NCBI GenBank assembly: GCA_016845175.1
Contig: JAERTD010000077.1
Span: 62,001 to 126,000 of the forward strand
DNA: 64,000 nucleotides
Direction of reading: 5' to 3'
Source of the DNA: Bacteroidota bacterium
GTDB taxonomy: Bacteria > Bacteroidota > Bacteroidia > Bacteroidales > F082
Positions 8,429-18,080 of the stretch are shown here, in pieces; the first letter of the stretch is position 1, and each line of letters starts with the position of its first letter. A program made the translations under genes and the position numbers. Under the pieces are notes generated by a model. The model worked only from the letters and a program-made list of their open reading frames with translations, ran no database searches and was not told the origin of the DNA.

Positions 8429-8832
8429 CTCGAGCTATTTCAATTCATAAGTGACACCCACCATCCAACTTCAACAACAAACTGTAATTCGAAGCTCTAA
8501 AATTAGAGCATTTTACTCAATTCCAAGGGCACAATGTATCGTCGGTTTTGAAAGTCGCTAAAATAAGCAAAGTTTTATGCAGTTCTTCTTCCGTTGAGGC
8601 ATAGTTTATTTAGTTTTTACTAACAGAAAGGGCAGCTTCGAATCAATCTAAATAGTCTCATAATAGACTTATTAACAAGTGCATATAAACCTCTATTTTC
8701 AGAGTTACGCGTTCAGAATTCACTCAATTTCAAAACTTTAGTGACAAGTTGGATATTTAATACAGTAGAATTTTTATTTTAGCGCTTGCTTAAAACCTGA
8801 ACAAATTATTATTTATATAAATTGTTGATGCT
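8429..8832. other. 404-base A+T-rich intergenic region between divergent genes
   Basis: This gap separates the minus-strand nuclease-family gene from the plus-strand pyrophosphatase gene and must hold both promoters. I see no protein gene, tRNA or T-loop-like sequence. The only clear structure is the near-palindrome GCTCTAAAATTAGAGC at 8494-8509, 66 bases before the minus-strand start. Confidence 0.6.
8494..8509. repeat. Short perfect inverted repeat GCTCTAA-AA-TTAGAGC
   Basis: Two 7-base arms around AA, in the divergent intergenic region, could be an operator or a small hairpin. No run of T long enough for a terminator follows. Function unknown. Confidence 0.35.
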
Positions 8833-11247
8833 ATGAAAAAATTTCTATTTATGATGACTTTGTTTGCAGCACCTTTTTTTGCTGCTGCAAGTGAAGCTGA
8901 TCTTGTTATTCCTGACGGGGTAAAAGATCAAACCATTCTTTATTGGGGATTCCTGATCACCTTTGCTGGATTCCTCTTTGGCCTTTACCAATTTATGAAG
9001 GTTAAAAAAATCAAGGCGCATCAGTCGATGCTTGATGTGGCTCATGTGATTTATGAAACCGGGAAGACCTATTTGATTCAACAAGGTCGCTTTCTGGCCA
9101 TCCTGTTCGTATTTATTGGGGCAGCGGTTGCCTTCTATTTTGGATGGTTGTCGGTGGATCCTGAAACCGGAGATAACCTCTTCGGTGTCGGTGGTGTACT
9201 CATGATCCTGGGTTGGACTGTTGTTGGGATCCTTGGTTCATACAGTGTGGCCTGGTTTGGTATTCGCATGAATACTTTGGCCAATTCGAGAATGGCATTT
9301 GCTTCACTGGAAAGAAAACCCATCAAATTGCTCAACATACCTCTAAATGCAGGTATGAGTATTGGTGTGGTCTTGATTTCGCTTGAGTTAATCATGATGC
9401 TGATCATATTGTTATTTGTTCCTGGTGAATATGCTGGTGCAAGTTTCATTGGTTTTGCCATTGGTGAATCATTGGGAGCTTCTGTACTTAGAATCGCTGG
9501 TGGTATTTTCACTAAAATTGCTGACATTGGGTCTGACCTCATGAAGGTGATCTTTAAAATTGGCGAAGATGATCCACGAAACCCTGGTACCATTGCTGAC
9601 TGTGTGGGTGACAATGCTGGTGACAGTGTAGGACCTACAGCTGATGGTTTTGAAACCTACGGTGTAACCGGTGTTGCATTAATCTCATTTATACTTCTCG
9701 CCGTAACAAATATTGATTATCAAATCCAGTTGTTAACCTGGATTTTTGTGATGAGAATATTAATGATCCTTACCTCCATAGTTTCTTTCTGGATTAATGG
9801 TGCGCTTACAAAAGCGAAATACCAAAATGCAGATGATCTTGATTTTGAAAAACCACTGACAAATCTGGTTTGGATAACGTCTCTGTTGTCAATACTGGTA
9901 ACATTTGTAGTGAGCTATTTACTCATTCCTGAAACGGAGGGATTACCCAAAGGTTTATGGATTACATTGTCCATCATCATTAGTGCAGGAACCCTCGGTG
10001 CTGCCTTGATACCTGAGTTCACCAAGTTGTTTACCAGCCCCAAATCCACACACGTGGATGAAGTGGTTGAAGCATCTAAACAAGGAGGGTCATCACTAAA
10101 TATTCTCTCAGGTCTGGTCGCAGGTAACTTCAGTGCCTTCTGGAAAGGAATGGTTTTCTTCTTGCTGATGTTTATCGCTTACTTCGCAAGTACTTATGGC
10201 CTTTCAGATTTCATGATTTACCCTTCAATTTTTGCCTTTGGTTTGGTTGCCTTCGGTATGTTAGGGATGGGGCCTGTAACCATTGCTGTTGACAGCTATG
10301 GACCTGTTACTGATAATGCACAATCCATTTATGAGTTATCATTAATCGAAGACGACAGGGAAGAAACTGTTGCTGAAATTGAAAAAGATTTTGGTTTCAC
10401 ACCTGATTTTGAAAAATCGAAATACTATCTAGAGGCTAACGATGGCGCAGGAAATACATTTAAAGCTACCGCCAAACCTGTATTGATTGGTACTGCCGTA
10501 GTTGGTGCCACCACTATGATATTTGCCCTTATATTGGTCATTGAACATACCTTACATGTCAAACCAGAAGAAATCCTCAACCTTCTGAACCCCTATTCAA
10601 TTATGGGATTCTTATTGGGAGGTGCTGTTATTTACTGGTTTACAGGCGCTTCTATTCAGGCTGTAACCACTGGTGCTGCCCGTGCTGTTGAGTTCATTAA
10701 GCACAATATAAACCTCGACCCCAATGCACCTAAAAAGGCAGATGTGGAAATGTCGAGAAAGGTGGTTCAAATTTGTACCGTGTACGCTCAAAAAGGTATG
10801 TGGAATATCTTTATTGCCATATTCTCATTTGCACTTGCATTTGCATTCCTGTCAGCTCCGGCCGGTTCCAATTTACCGGTTTCCTTATTCGTAAGTTACC
10901 TCCTTTCAATTGCCTTCTTCGGTTTGTTCCAGGCGATCTTTATGGCCAATGCCGGTGGATCATGGGATAATGCCAAAAAAGTAGTAGAGGTTGATATGCA
11001 AGAAAAAGGTACTGAATTACATGACGCTTCTGTAGTGGGTGATACCGTTGGGGATCCATTCAAAGACACCTCATCAGTTGCTCTGAATCCTGTGATTAAG
11101 TTTACCACCTTGTTTGGTTTGCTTGCCATGGAAATTGCCATTGCACCGCAGTTCAGGGAGCTTGCACCTTATGTTGGATTTGGTTTCTTAGTAGTGGCGT
11201 TGTATTTTGTTTACAGGTCATTCTACAAGATGAGAATCAAAGCATAA
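8833..11247 (+). CDS. hppA: Membrane-bound proton/sodium-type pyrophosphatase, divergent K+-independent-like clade
   Basis: An 804-residue integral membrane protein of the M-PPase family with about 16 membrane helices, which couples PPi hydrolysis to ion pumping. The catalytic loops are present: EDDPRNPGTIADCVGDNAGDS, and GDTVGDPFKDTS. The stretch GNTFKATAK has lysine K544 where K+-dependent enzymes have alanine, which predicts K+-independence. Two signatures differ from classical enzymes: GPTADGFETYGVT instead of the usual GMAADLFETY, and DTSSVALN instead of DTSGPSLN. These recall the early-diverging group that includes Chlorobium-type Na+-regulated proton pumps (inference). The N-terminus has a signal-like helix ending FFAAASEAD. 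A terminator follows at 11268. Confidence 0.95.
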   Translation: MKKFLFMMTLFAAPFFAAASEADLVIPDGVKDQTILYWGFLITFAGFLFGLYQFMKVKKIKAHQSMLDVAHVIYETGKTYLIQQGRFLAILFVFIGAAVAFYFGWLSVDPETGDNLFGVGGVLMILGWTVVGILGSYSVAWFGIRMNTLANSRMAFASLERKPIKLLNIPLNAGMSIGVVLISLELIMMLIILLFVPGEYAGASFIGFAIGESLGASVLRIAGGIFTKIADIGSDLMKVIFKIGEDDPRNPGTIADCVGDNAGDSVGPTADGFETYGVTGVALISFILLAVTNIDYQIQLLTWIFVMRILMILTSIVSFWINGALTKAKYQNADDLDFEKPLTNLVWITSLLSILVTFVVSYLLIPETEGLPKGLWITLSIIISAGTLGAALIPEFTKLFTSPKSTHVDEVVEASKQGGSSLNILSGLVAGNFSAFWKGMVFFLLMFIAYFASTYGLSDFMIYPSIFAFGLVAFGMLGMGPVTIAVDSYGPVTDNAQSIYELSLIEDDREETVAEIEKDFGFTPDFEKSKYYLEANDGAGNTFKATAKPVLIGTAVVGATTMIFALILVIEHTLHVKPEEILNLLNPYSIMGFLLGGAVIYWFTGASIQAVTTGAARAVEFIKHNINLDPNAPKKADVEMSRKVVQICTVYAQKGMWNIFIAIFSFALAFAFLSAPAGSNLPVSLFVSYLLSIAFFGLFQAIFMANAGGSWDNAKKVVEVDMQEKGTELHDASVVGDTVGDPFKDTSSVALNPVIKFTTLFGLLAMEIAIAPQFRELAPYVGFGFLVVALYFVYRSFYKMRIKA

Positions 11248-11264
11248 TAACACTTATATTATTG

Positions 11265-11297
11265 AAAGGGAGACTGTTACGCAGCCTCCCTTTTTTT
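11265..11297 (+). terminator. Rho-independent terminator after hppA
   Basis: GGGAG and CTG pair with CAG and CTCCC around loop TTACG with one internal mismatch, then seven T. It sits 20 bases after the stop codon. Confidence 0.85.
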
Positions 11298-11365
11298 GTG
11301 AATAAAAGTTGTGAATTATTTAACAAAACATCCTGAAAATCCCTCTTAGATTTATTAAAGATGCG

Positions 11366-11373
11366 TATTTTTG
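11366..11373 (+). promoter_or_regulatory. Putative -7 element for gcvP
   Basis: TATTTTTG fits TAnnTTTG and lies 70 bases before the gcvP start, leaving a leader of about 65 bases. I searched this leader by eye for a glycine-riboswitch-like fold and saw none. Confidence 0.45.
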
Positions 11374-11443
11374 CAGGCAATTTCAGACCCCCTAAATCGG
11401 ATGAAGTCTGTATAAAACGTATCATTTTTAGATCAATAGACAT

Positions 11444-14350
11444 ATGAGTAATAATAGCTTTATCAGTCGTCACAATGGTCCCAGACCTGAAGATGTAAAC
11501 CTTATGTTGAAAAAAATGGGATTGGAATCGGTAGATCAATTGATCGACGAGACCATTCCTCCCAGCATCCGGATGAGTGAAGAACTAAAGGTCGATGAAG
11601 GGATAACGGAGTATGAATACATGAACCATATCCGTCAACTGGCTGCCAAAAACAAAATCTACAAAACCTATATCGGACTAGGGTATTACAACACCATACT
11701 TCCGGCTGTTATTCAGAGAAATGTATTGGAAAATCCGGGTTGGTATACTTCATACACACCTTATCAGGCTGAAATCTCACAGGGAAGACTTGAAGCATTG
11801 CTCAACTTCCAAACCATGGTTTCTGATCTTACAGCCATGCCAATGGCCAATGCTTCTTTACTAGACGAAGGTACGGCTGCAGCTGAGGCCATGCTTATGT
11901 TTTTTAACGGAAGACCCAGGCCTCTGGTAAAATCCAATGCCAATGTATTTCTGGTATCTGAAGCAGCCTTCCCTCATACCATTGATATTTTAAAAATACG
12001 TGCCGCATCTGTGGGTATTGATTTAGTTATATGTGATCGCGAAAATTTTGAGTTCAGCGAAAAAGTCTTTGGTTGTATGATTCAATATCCTGATCAAAAG
12101 GGAGAGATTATTGACTTTTCTAGTCTGGTAGCTAAAGCCAAAGAAGCTAAAGTCCCTGTTGCTGTTGCAGCTGACCTCATGAGTTTAAGCTTGTTGACAC
12201 CACCGGGTGAATGGGGCGCCGATGTAGTATTTGGCAGCACCCAGCGTTTTGGTGTACCTCTGGGATTCGGAGGACCACATGCAGCCTACTTTGCCACCAC
12301 TGAAGCCTATAAAAGAAATATACCGGGAAGAATCATTGGCATGTCAAAAGACAGCAATGGTGATGACGCCCTGAGGATGGCTTTACAAACAAGAGAACAG
12401 CACATCAAACGTGAAAGAGCCACTTCGAATATTTGCACTGCCCAGGCCCTTCTGGCGACCATGGCTAGCTTCTATGCTGCCTACCATGGACCTAAAGGCA
12501 TTAAAAACATTGCGCTGAATATTCATAAGCGCGCGGTTGATCTGACAGTTGCACTTGGAAAACTAGGCTATATCCAGGAAAACAAGCACTTTTTTGACAC
12601 CCTTCATATTGCTGTACCCGATAGCGTCAGTATGGTTTCCCTCAAAGAAATAGCCCTACAGCATCAGGTAAATTTCAGATATTTCGAAAGCAATCATATT
12701 GGTATCAGCATTGATGAAACTACCAATAATGCGGATATTGCTCTCATTGCCGCTATTTTTGCCAAAGCAGCAAACAAGGAAGCTTTTGAGCTGGCATTTG
12801 AAACCAGTGCGGACAAACCAACATGTATTCCTGAGCAATTACACAGAACGACCCCTTATATGGAGCATGCGGTATTCAACCAATACCACTCAGAGACTGA
12901 GATGATGCGCTATATGAAAGAGTTGGAAAATAAGGATATTGCCTTAAACCGCTCCATGATCCCTCTGGGTTCATGTACCATGAAATTAAATGCAGCATCT
13001 GAACTCATGCCTATCACATGGCCTGAGTTTACAGAATTACATCCATTTGTTCCTGGTGACCAGGCTGCAGGGTATTTGCAGATCATAGATGAAATGGAAA
13101 AAATGCTTTGTGAAGTCACAGGCTTTGATTCTATGTCGTTCCAACCTAACTCAGGAGCCTCCGGTGAATATACCGGACTGATGGTGATTAAGGCCTATCA
13201 ACAGTCTCTGGGACAAGGTGACAGGCATATTTGTTTGATTCCGGCATCTGCACACGGCACCAACCCTGCCAGCGCGGTGATGGCCGGTATGAAGGTGGTG
13301 GTAGTTAAAACCGATGAATATGGCAACATTGATATCGATGATCTGAAAGCAAAAGCTGAGACACATAAGGATACACTTGCAGCCATTATGGTAACCTACC
13401 CTTCCACTCATGGTGTATTTGAAGAGAACATCCATGAAGTACTCGACATTGTCCATGACAACGGTGGTCAGGTGTATATGGACGGTGCCAATATGAATGC
13501 ACAGGTTGGCTTGACCTCTCCGGGATTCATCGGCGCTGATGTGTGTCATTTGAACCTTCACAAGACCTTTGCCATCCCCCATGGTGGTGGTGGACCAGGT
13601 GTTGGCCCCATCGGAGTAGCCAAACATCTTTCACAATTTTTACCCAGTCATATTTACAGGGAAACTGGTGGTGAAAATAGCATTCCTGCCATTGCAGCAG
13701 CCCCATTTGGCAGCGCATTGGTCCTCCTTATTTCCTATGGTTACCTAAAAATGCTTGGCAATAAAGGCCTGACTGAAGCAACTAAAATTGCAATCCTGAA
13801 TGCCAACTATCTGATGCACGAATTGAAAGACCACTATCCTATCTTGTATACCGGAAAAAGTGGTCATGTGGGTCATGAGATGATTCTCGACTGCAATCAA
13901 TTTAGTAAATCAGCCGACATTAGCGTGGTGGATATAGCCAAACGCCTGATGGATTATGGCTTTCATGCTCCGACTGTTGCCTTCCCTGTACATGGGACTT
14001 TGATGGTAGAGCCAACCGAAAGTGAACCCCTTTCAGAGCTGAATTATTTCATCGAGGCCATGAGATCCATCAGAGAGGAAATCAGGGAAATTGAAGAGGC
14101 CAAAGCCGAAAAGAAAAACAATGTGGTATCCAATGCTCCTCATACTGCGTCCATGCTGATTGCTAACCATTGGGAATTTCCCTACGATCGCGAGAAAGCA
14201 GCTTATCCATTACACTGGGTGAAAGAGAATAAGTATTTCACACCAGTTGGGAAAATTGATGATGCGTACGGAGACAGAAACTTATGTACCTGTCTGCCTA
14301 TGGAATCCTATGAGGAATCAGAAGCTGTGGTGGACCTTAAGGTCCTATAG
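11444..14350 (+). CDS. gcvP: Glycine dehydrogenase (decarboxylating), P-protein of the glycine cleavage system
   Basis: A 968-residue full-length, single-chain P-protein (N and C halves fused, as in E. coli). The N-terminus has SFISRHNGP. The N-half carries LLDEGTAAAEAM and the C-half the PLP-binding lysine K707 in HLNLHKTFAIPHGGGGPG, plus SAHGTNPASA and DGANMNAQVG. It decarboxylates glycine and loads aminomethyl onto the lipoyl H-protein. The H and T protein genes are not in the window. One insert, EEAKAEKKNNVVSNAPHTAS near residue 885, is the usual position of a charged surface loop. Single gene between two terminators. Confidence 0.98.
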   Translation: MSNNSFISRHNGPRPEDVNLMLKKMGLESVDQLIDETIPPSIRMSEELKVDEGITEYEYMNHIRQLAAKNKIYKTYIGLGYYNTILPAVIQRNVLENPGWYTSYTPYQAEISQGRLEALLNFQTMVSDLTAMPMANASLLDEGTAAAEAMLMFFNGRPRPLVKSNANVFLVSEAAFPHTIDILKIRAASVGIDLVICDRENFEFSEKVFGCMIQYPDQKGEIIDFSSLVAKAKEAKVPVAVAADLMSLSLLTPPGEWGADVVFGSTQRFGVPLGFGGPHAAYFATTEAYKRNIPGRIIGMSKDSNGDDALRMALQTREQHIKRERATSNICTAQALLATMASFYAAYHGPKGIKNIALNIHKRAVDLTVALGKLGYIQENKHFFDTLHIAVPDSVSMVSLKEIALQHQVNFRYFESNHIGISIDETTNNADIALIAAIFAKAANKEAFELAFETSADKPTCIPEQLHRTTPYMEHAVFNQYHSETEMMRYMKELENKDIALNRSMIPLGSCTMKLNAASELMPITWPEFTELHPFVPGDQAAGYLQIIDEMEKMLCEVTGFDSMSFQPNSGASGEYTGLMVIKAYQQSLGQGDRHICLIPASAHGTNPASAVMAGMKVVVVKTDEYGNIDIDDLKAKAETHKDTLAAIMVTYPSTHGVFEENIHEVLDIVHDNGGQVYMDGANMNAQVGLTSPGFIGADVCHLNLHKTFAIPHGGGGPGVGPIGVAKHLSQFLPSHIYRETGGENSIPAIAAAPFGSALVLLISYGYLKMLGNKGLTEATKIAILNANYLMHELKDHYPILYTGKSGHVGHEMILDCNQFSKSADISVVDIAKRLMDYGFHAPTVAFPVHGTLMVEPTESEPLSELNYFIEAMRSIREEIREIEEAKAEKKNNVVSNAPHTASMLIANHWEFPYDREKAAYPLHWVKENKYFTPVGKIDDAYGDRNLCTCLPMESYEESEAVVDLKVL

Positions 14351-14373
14351 ATCAGATACCCTAAATCTATGCA

Positions 14374-14406
14374 TAAAAAAAGCCACAGCATGCTGTGGCT
14401 TTTTTA
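14374..14406. terminator. Bidirectional terminator between gcvP and the PLP enzyme gene
   Basis: A perfect 20-base palindrome AGCCACAGCATGCTGTGGCT at 14381-14400 is flanked by seven A on the left and six T on the right. It serves the two convergent genes that end at 14350 and 14427. Confidence 0.9.
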
Positions 14407-14426
14407 TTTCATTGTGAATGCATTCG

Positions 14427-15635
14427 CTATTTCAGAAGCTTCAAATCATCCATACATGATTTGATTATCTCATAGGTTTTTTCAATATCAAAATCCAGGC
14501 CTACCGAGAAGCGGATGAGTCCGGGAGAAAGGCCCATTTCCTTTTGAATATCTTCAGGAACCTCTGAAGAGGTGCTTTTACCTGAGTTGGAAAAAAGAGT
14601 TTTAAAGTATCCCAGGCTAACGGCATGATAGCCTACGCCTCTTTCCTGCATCAATTCCATGAAGGGAGCCGCATTTTCTGCAGTTTCCACATCAATAGCT
14701 ATCATGCCACCAAAGCCAAAGCCTTCATTCATCATATCCTTAAATAGTTCATAATCAGGATGTGATACACAACCAGGATACACATATTTAAGACCAATAT
14801 CTTTAAACTTCTCAGCCAGATATTGTGCATTCTTACTGTGTTGTGCCATGCGAACATGTAAGGTTCCCAGATTTTTCAGAATGCTTGAAGAACGCAAAGG
14901 ATCCAGCACTGGTCCCAGCAGCATGGCGGTACCTGTGTTGACATCACTAATGGCTGCAATAAATTCCTCAGAAGCACAAATCGCACCTGCCACACAATCA
15001 TTCTTACCATTAATAAATTTGGTCATGCTGTATACCACTATGTCAGCACCCAGTTTAAATGGACTGATAATCATAGGTGTAAAAGTATTGTCGACCAATA
15101 ATTTCAAACCATTCTCATGAGCAATATCTGCCAGGGCCGGCAAATTTGAAATCTGAAGCATGGGATTGGTCATGCTTTCGGTATAGATCACCTTTGTATT
15201 GGGCTTGATGGCAGCTTTGACACTTTCCAAATCAGAAATATTGACGAAGCTTACTTCAATATTGAACTTGGCTACATAATTCTTAAGGAAGGCGAAGGTA
15301 CCTCCATAGGTAGTCACACTGGTCACAATATGATCACCTGCATTACACAGTTGTAAGATGGCCGTAGTAATGGCAGCCATTCCTGAGGCTGTTACCCATG
15401 CTGATTCTGTTCCTTCAATGGCAGCCAGTGAGTCAGATAGATATTTATTTGAGGGATTCCAATGCCTGGAATACAGGAAACACCCTTGTGCTTCTCCATG
15501 AAAGGCATCGATCATGGTTTTTTCTGAAAGAAAGGTATAGGTGGCTGAATCAGTGATGGAAGGATTAACACCTCCAAATTCTCCAAATTGCTCCACACGT
15601 TGCAAGGCTGTTGCCGGATCATATTTCTTTGACAT
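14427..15635 (-). CDS. Cys/Met-metabolism PLP-dependent enzyme (cystathionine gamma-synthase / methionine gamma-lyase family)
   Basis: With the start at MSKKYDPATAL the protein has 402 residues, the normal length of this family. It has the PLP lysine in VVYSMTKFINGKNDCVAG, the ring-stacking tyrosine in SVTTYGGTF, LLVDNTFTP with the PLP-nitrogen aspartate, and the C-terminal substrate arginine in LIRFSVGLDFD. The SRHWNPSNKYLSDSLAAIEG segment is the usual phosphate-binding region from the partner subunit. Family members split or form C-S bonds in cysteine, homocysteine or methionine; the exact reaction cannot be told from motifs. An upstream in-frame start at 15722 would add 29 residues that look non-conserved, so I chose 15635. 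Confidence 0.88.
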   Translation of the reverse strand: MSKKYDPATALQRVEQFGEFGGVNPSITDSATYTFLSEKTMIDAFHGEAQGCFLYSRHWNPSNKYLSDSLAAIEGTESAWVTASGMAAITTAILQLCNAGDHIVTSVTTYGGTFAFLKNYVAKFNIEVSFVNISDLESVKAAIKPNTKVIYTESMTNPMLQISNLPALADIAHENGLKLLVDNTFTPMIISPFKLGADIVVYSMTKFINGKNDCVAGAICASEEFIAAISDVNTGTAMLLGPVLDPLRSSSILKNLGTLHVRMAQHSKNAQYLAEKFKDIGLKYVYPGCVSHPDYELFKDMMNEGFGFGGMIAIDVETAENAAPFMELMQERGVGYHAVSLGYFKTLFSNSGKSTSSEVPEDIQKEMGLSPGLIRFSVGLDFDIEKTYEIIKSCMDDLKLLK

Positions 15636-15664
15636 AAGGCTACTTTTTTTAAAATTAGGGAAGG

Positions 15665-15672
15665 CAAAATTA
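15665..15672 (-). promoter_or_regulatory. Putative -7 element for the PLP enzyme gene
   Basis: The minus strand reads TAATTTTG (TAnnTTTG), 29 bases before the ATG at 15635. This supports the shorter start, since an upstream start at 15722 would put the element inside the gene. No good -33 box is seen. Confidence 0.4.
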
Positions 15673-15768
15673 CGAATTATTCGCCCCCAGGACTTGATAA
15701 TCATTATAAATTGCTGACTCAAAACTTGCTAACACCAGGCTTGAAAAACTAACATATTTAGCTCACAA

Positions 15769-16704
15769 TTAGAAGTATAGCCAATGAAATACAAATTGGT
15801 TTTCCTTATTATATTCCAATGTAGGAAAGGGAAGCTTTATCAAACTCAATGCTTTGAATGTAAACCTCAAAAACCCTGAATTTGTTTGGATGCGGGTCCA
15901 GTCGATATCCATACTTAGGTAGTATTGCCTGACACGGTCATAATGCGGCAAGGGTTGTCCTTCATATTCTGGAGGATTTGACTGTGCTCCCAACATACCT
16001 TTTCCCCCATAACCAAAAGCTACATTGATCCAGGTTGGAAAACGGCTCTCTTCTTTAAGAAAGGAATGAATGTTAGCCGATAGCCAATAGGTCTGGCCGT
16101 TATAATCCTTCAACATGCGTTCCATAGGGTTACTTCCGAGTATATCAGGACGGTACTGGGCATATTCGGTATAATGAAAGGAAAATTTCAATCGTAGTCT
16201 TTGCTCCTGCCACAACAACTGCTGTCCCACAAAAAATGCAGGCCCTACAGTATTGGCGATCAGGTCGCCATAGGAAGCGCCCCAGCCTGCAGAAAAACCA
16301 TCCAGAATCTCCAGGGCAGTCATGCCAGCAAAGCCCATGAGGCCTCCATAGAGTGTAGACTTTTTTTCGTCAACACCAGCCCAGCGCAAGGACCAATAGC
16401 TATAATTGGAGATATAATATGCCGTGGTCATATGTCCCAATTTATCAATCTGCAACCAGGCATTGTTATCATTGACAAAATGAAATGTTGTTTGGGGATA
16501 GTCTTTGTACCACAAGAAATAAAGGCCGGTTATGGAACCTGCATATAAGGCTGATCCTGTTATAATTACCGTGTTTAATCTTTTGCGATTAATGGTATCT
16601 GTTTCATTCAGTTCCTGAGCCTGTAACTGAGATGACATCACTACCATCAACAGTAGTAGCAAAGTACCTTTTCTACCCCTCCCTATGTTGTCACTACCTA
16701 TCAT
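15769..16704 (-). CDS. DUF2279-type outer membrane/periplasmic protein
   Basis: A 311-residue protein with a signal peptide (GTLLLLLMVVMSSQLQAQ). The middle part has LYFLWYKDYPQTTFHFVND and NNAWLQIDKLGHMTTAYY, followed by ALEILDGFSAGWGASYGDLIANTVG, the pattern I know from DUF2279 (YfiM-like) proteins. The second half contains alternating aromatic segments ending in FVFHWLYF, a terminal phenylalanine as in outer membrane barrels. Function unknown. Its ATG overlaps the stop of the phosphohexomutase gene by four bases, so the two are translated from one message. It is the last gene of the dapF-acetyltransferase-mltG-mutase run. Confidence 0.75.
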   Translation of the reverse strand: MIGSDNIGRGRKGTLLLLLMVVMSSQLQAQELNETDTINRKRLNTVIITGSALYAGSITGLYFLWYKDYPQTTFHFVNDNNAWLQIDKLGHMTTAYYISNYSYWSLRWAGVDEKKSTLYGGLMGFAGMTALEILDGFSAGWGASYGDLIANTVGPAFFVGQQLLWQEQRLRLKFSFHYTEYAQYRPDILGSNPMERMLKDYNGQTYWLSANIHSFLKEESRFPTWINVAFGYGGKGMLGAQSNPPEYEGQPLPHYDRVRQYYLSMDIDWTRIQTNSGFLRFTFKALSLIKLPFPTLEYNKENQFVFHWLYF

Positions 16705-18041
16705 TCAAATGTTGAAATCAGCTTATAAATTATTTCTGATTTTGACTGTAACAGTTCCTCCGACCTCGCCTCAGCCAGAAAACGAAGGTAGGGTTCTGTA
16801 TTGCTGGGGCGAATACTAAACCACCAGTCGGAAAACTCCATGCGATAGCCATCAGTGTTGTAAAAAGCTGTGGGCTGGTCATTGGTTCTGAAATAATCAC
16901 ACACAACATCCATGGCAGCTTGCTTTTCTTCCACAACAAAATTCACTTCTCCGGTGTTGGCGTAAGATGAAATATTTTTAATCAGTTGTGAAAACGAAAG
17001 AGATATGGCCTTAAATCGCTTAAGAATTCTTAAAACCAACAGGGCTGCCAAAAGACCGCTATCCGAATAATAGAAATCCCTGAAGTAATAATGACCTGCA
17101 AGTTCGCCACCGTAGACACCATCCACTTCCTTAAGTTTAGAGGCCCCAAAGGCCCGACCCACTTTCCAGGTATGCACCTTAGTGGGATAAGCTTTCAGGT
17201 ATTCAGCAACTGCTTTTGAAGTCCTGATATCCTGCACCACATCACCTGTCTCCTGTCGCTCTTCAAAGAAATAATGCGCCAACAGAGCAATGATCAGGTC
17301 AGGTGAAACAAATGCACCTTTTTCATCAATAAACATTACCCGGTCTGCATCTCCGTCAAAAATGAGACCGATATCGGCATTGTTATTAAGTACCAACGAT
17401 TTAATATGGTTCTGGTTTGCCGGAACCAATGGATTAGGATCGTGTCCGGGAAAGCTCCCATCCATAGCCTCATTTATGGAAAACGCATCAGCAAACAAAT
17501 CTTCCGCAAACAGGCTAGCCATTCCATTGGAATAGTCAATAGCAAAGCTCAGGCTATCCAGGCCCACTAGATAGGTTTTCAGAAAGCTTAAATAATCTGG
17601 TTTTAAATCAATGTTTTTTATGTTTCCTGTGGTTTCGGCTCTTTCCCCAACTTCATCTCTAATCAGCTTCTCCAATTCATTCAATCCATTGCTGTAAGCG
17701 ATAGGTTTTACACCAGGCCCTGAGAACTTCATCCCATTGTATTGTTTGGAATTATGAGAGGCTGTTATCATAACAGAAGCCTGATATTCATAGGCTCCGG
17801 TAGCCCAGTAAATCATAGGTGTAGTGGTTAAGCCAGCATCATCTACATTTACTCCGGCATCAGTCAGACCCCTGGCCAGGGCTTCAAACAATTCATTGGA
17901 GGACAGACGGATGTCGCGTCCTACAAGCAGCTTTTTTGCCGGTAAAATTCTTGGCAGGTAATACCCTATCCTATAGACCATTTCAGCGTCAAGGTCAGTG
18001 CCCCAAACACCACGGATGTCATAAGCTTTGAATGCAGTCAA
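16701..18041 (-). CDS. Phosphomannomutase/phosphoglucomutase (alpha-D-phosphohexomutase)
   Basis: A 446-residue four-domain mutase. It starts FKAYDIRGVWG, has the phosphoserine loop in MITASHNSKQYNGMKFSG, the metal site DGDADRVMF, the sugar-binding GELAGHYYF, and the phosphate-binding RPSNTEPYLRF. It interconverts hexose 6- and 1-phosphates for sugar-nucleotide and cell-surface polymer synthesis. The substrate choice between mannose and glucose is not settled by these motifs. The start codon is TTG; an in-frame stop lies seven codons upstream and there is no better ATG. The neighbouring mltG and dapF genes give an envelope context. Confidence 0.92.
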   Translation of the reverse strand: MTAFKAYDIRGVWGTDLDAEMVYRIGYYLPRILPAKKLLVGRDIRLSSNELFEALARGLTDAGVNVDDAGLTTTPMIYWATGAYEYQASVMITASHNSKQYNGMKFSGPGVKPIAYSNGLNELEKLIRDEVGERAETTGNIKNIDLKPDYLSFLKTYLVGLDSLSFAIDYSNGMASLFAEDLFADAFSINEAMDGSFPGHDPNPLVPANQNHIKSLVLNNNADIGLIFDGDADRVMFIDEKGAFVSPDLIIALLAHYFFEERQETGDVVQDIRTSKAVAEYLKAYPTKVHTWKVGRAFGASKLKEVDGVYGGELAGHYYFRDFYYSDSGLLAALLVLRILKRFKAISLSFSQLIKNISSYANTGEVNFVVEEKQAAMDVVCDYFRTNDQPTAFYNTDGYRMEFSDWWFSIRPSNTEPYLRFLAEARSEELLQSKSEIIYKLISTFE

Positions 18042-18080
18042 AAGCGGTAGTTTTAATAATTAAAAATAAATTATTGTTTG

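Noticed and set aside
9135-9614. 159-codon minus-strand frame inside the pyrophosphatase gene
   Set aside because: Antisense shadow of conserved membrane helices; proline- and serine-rich nonsense product.
11298-11443. Glycine riboswitch before gcvP
   Set aside because: No paired aptamer-like stems or conserved core seen; the leader after the likely promoter is only about 65 bases.
13151-13627. 158-codon minus-strand frame inside gcvP
   Set aside because: It is antisense to strongly conserved gcvP sequence and its product looks random.
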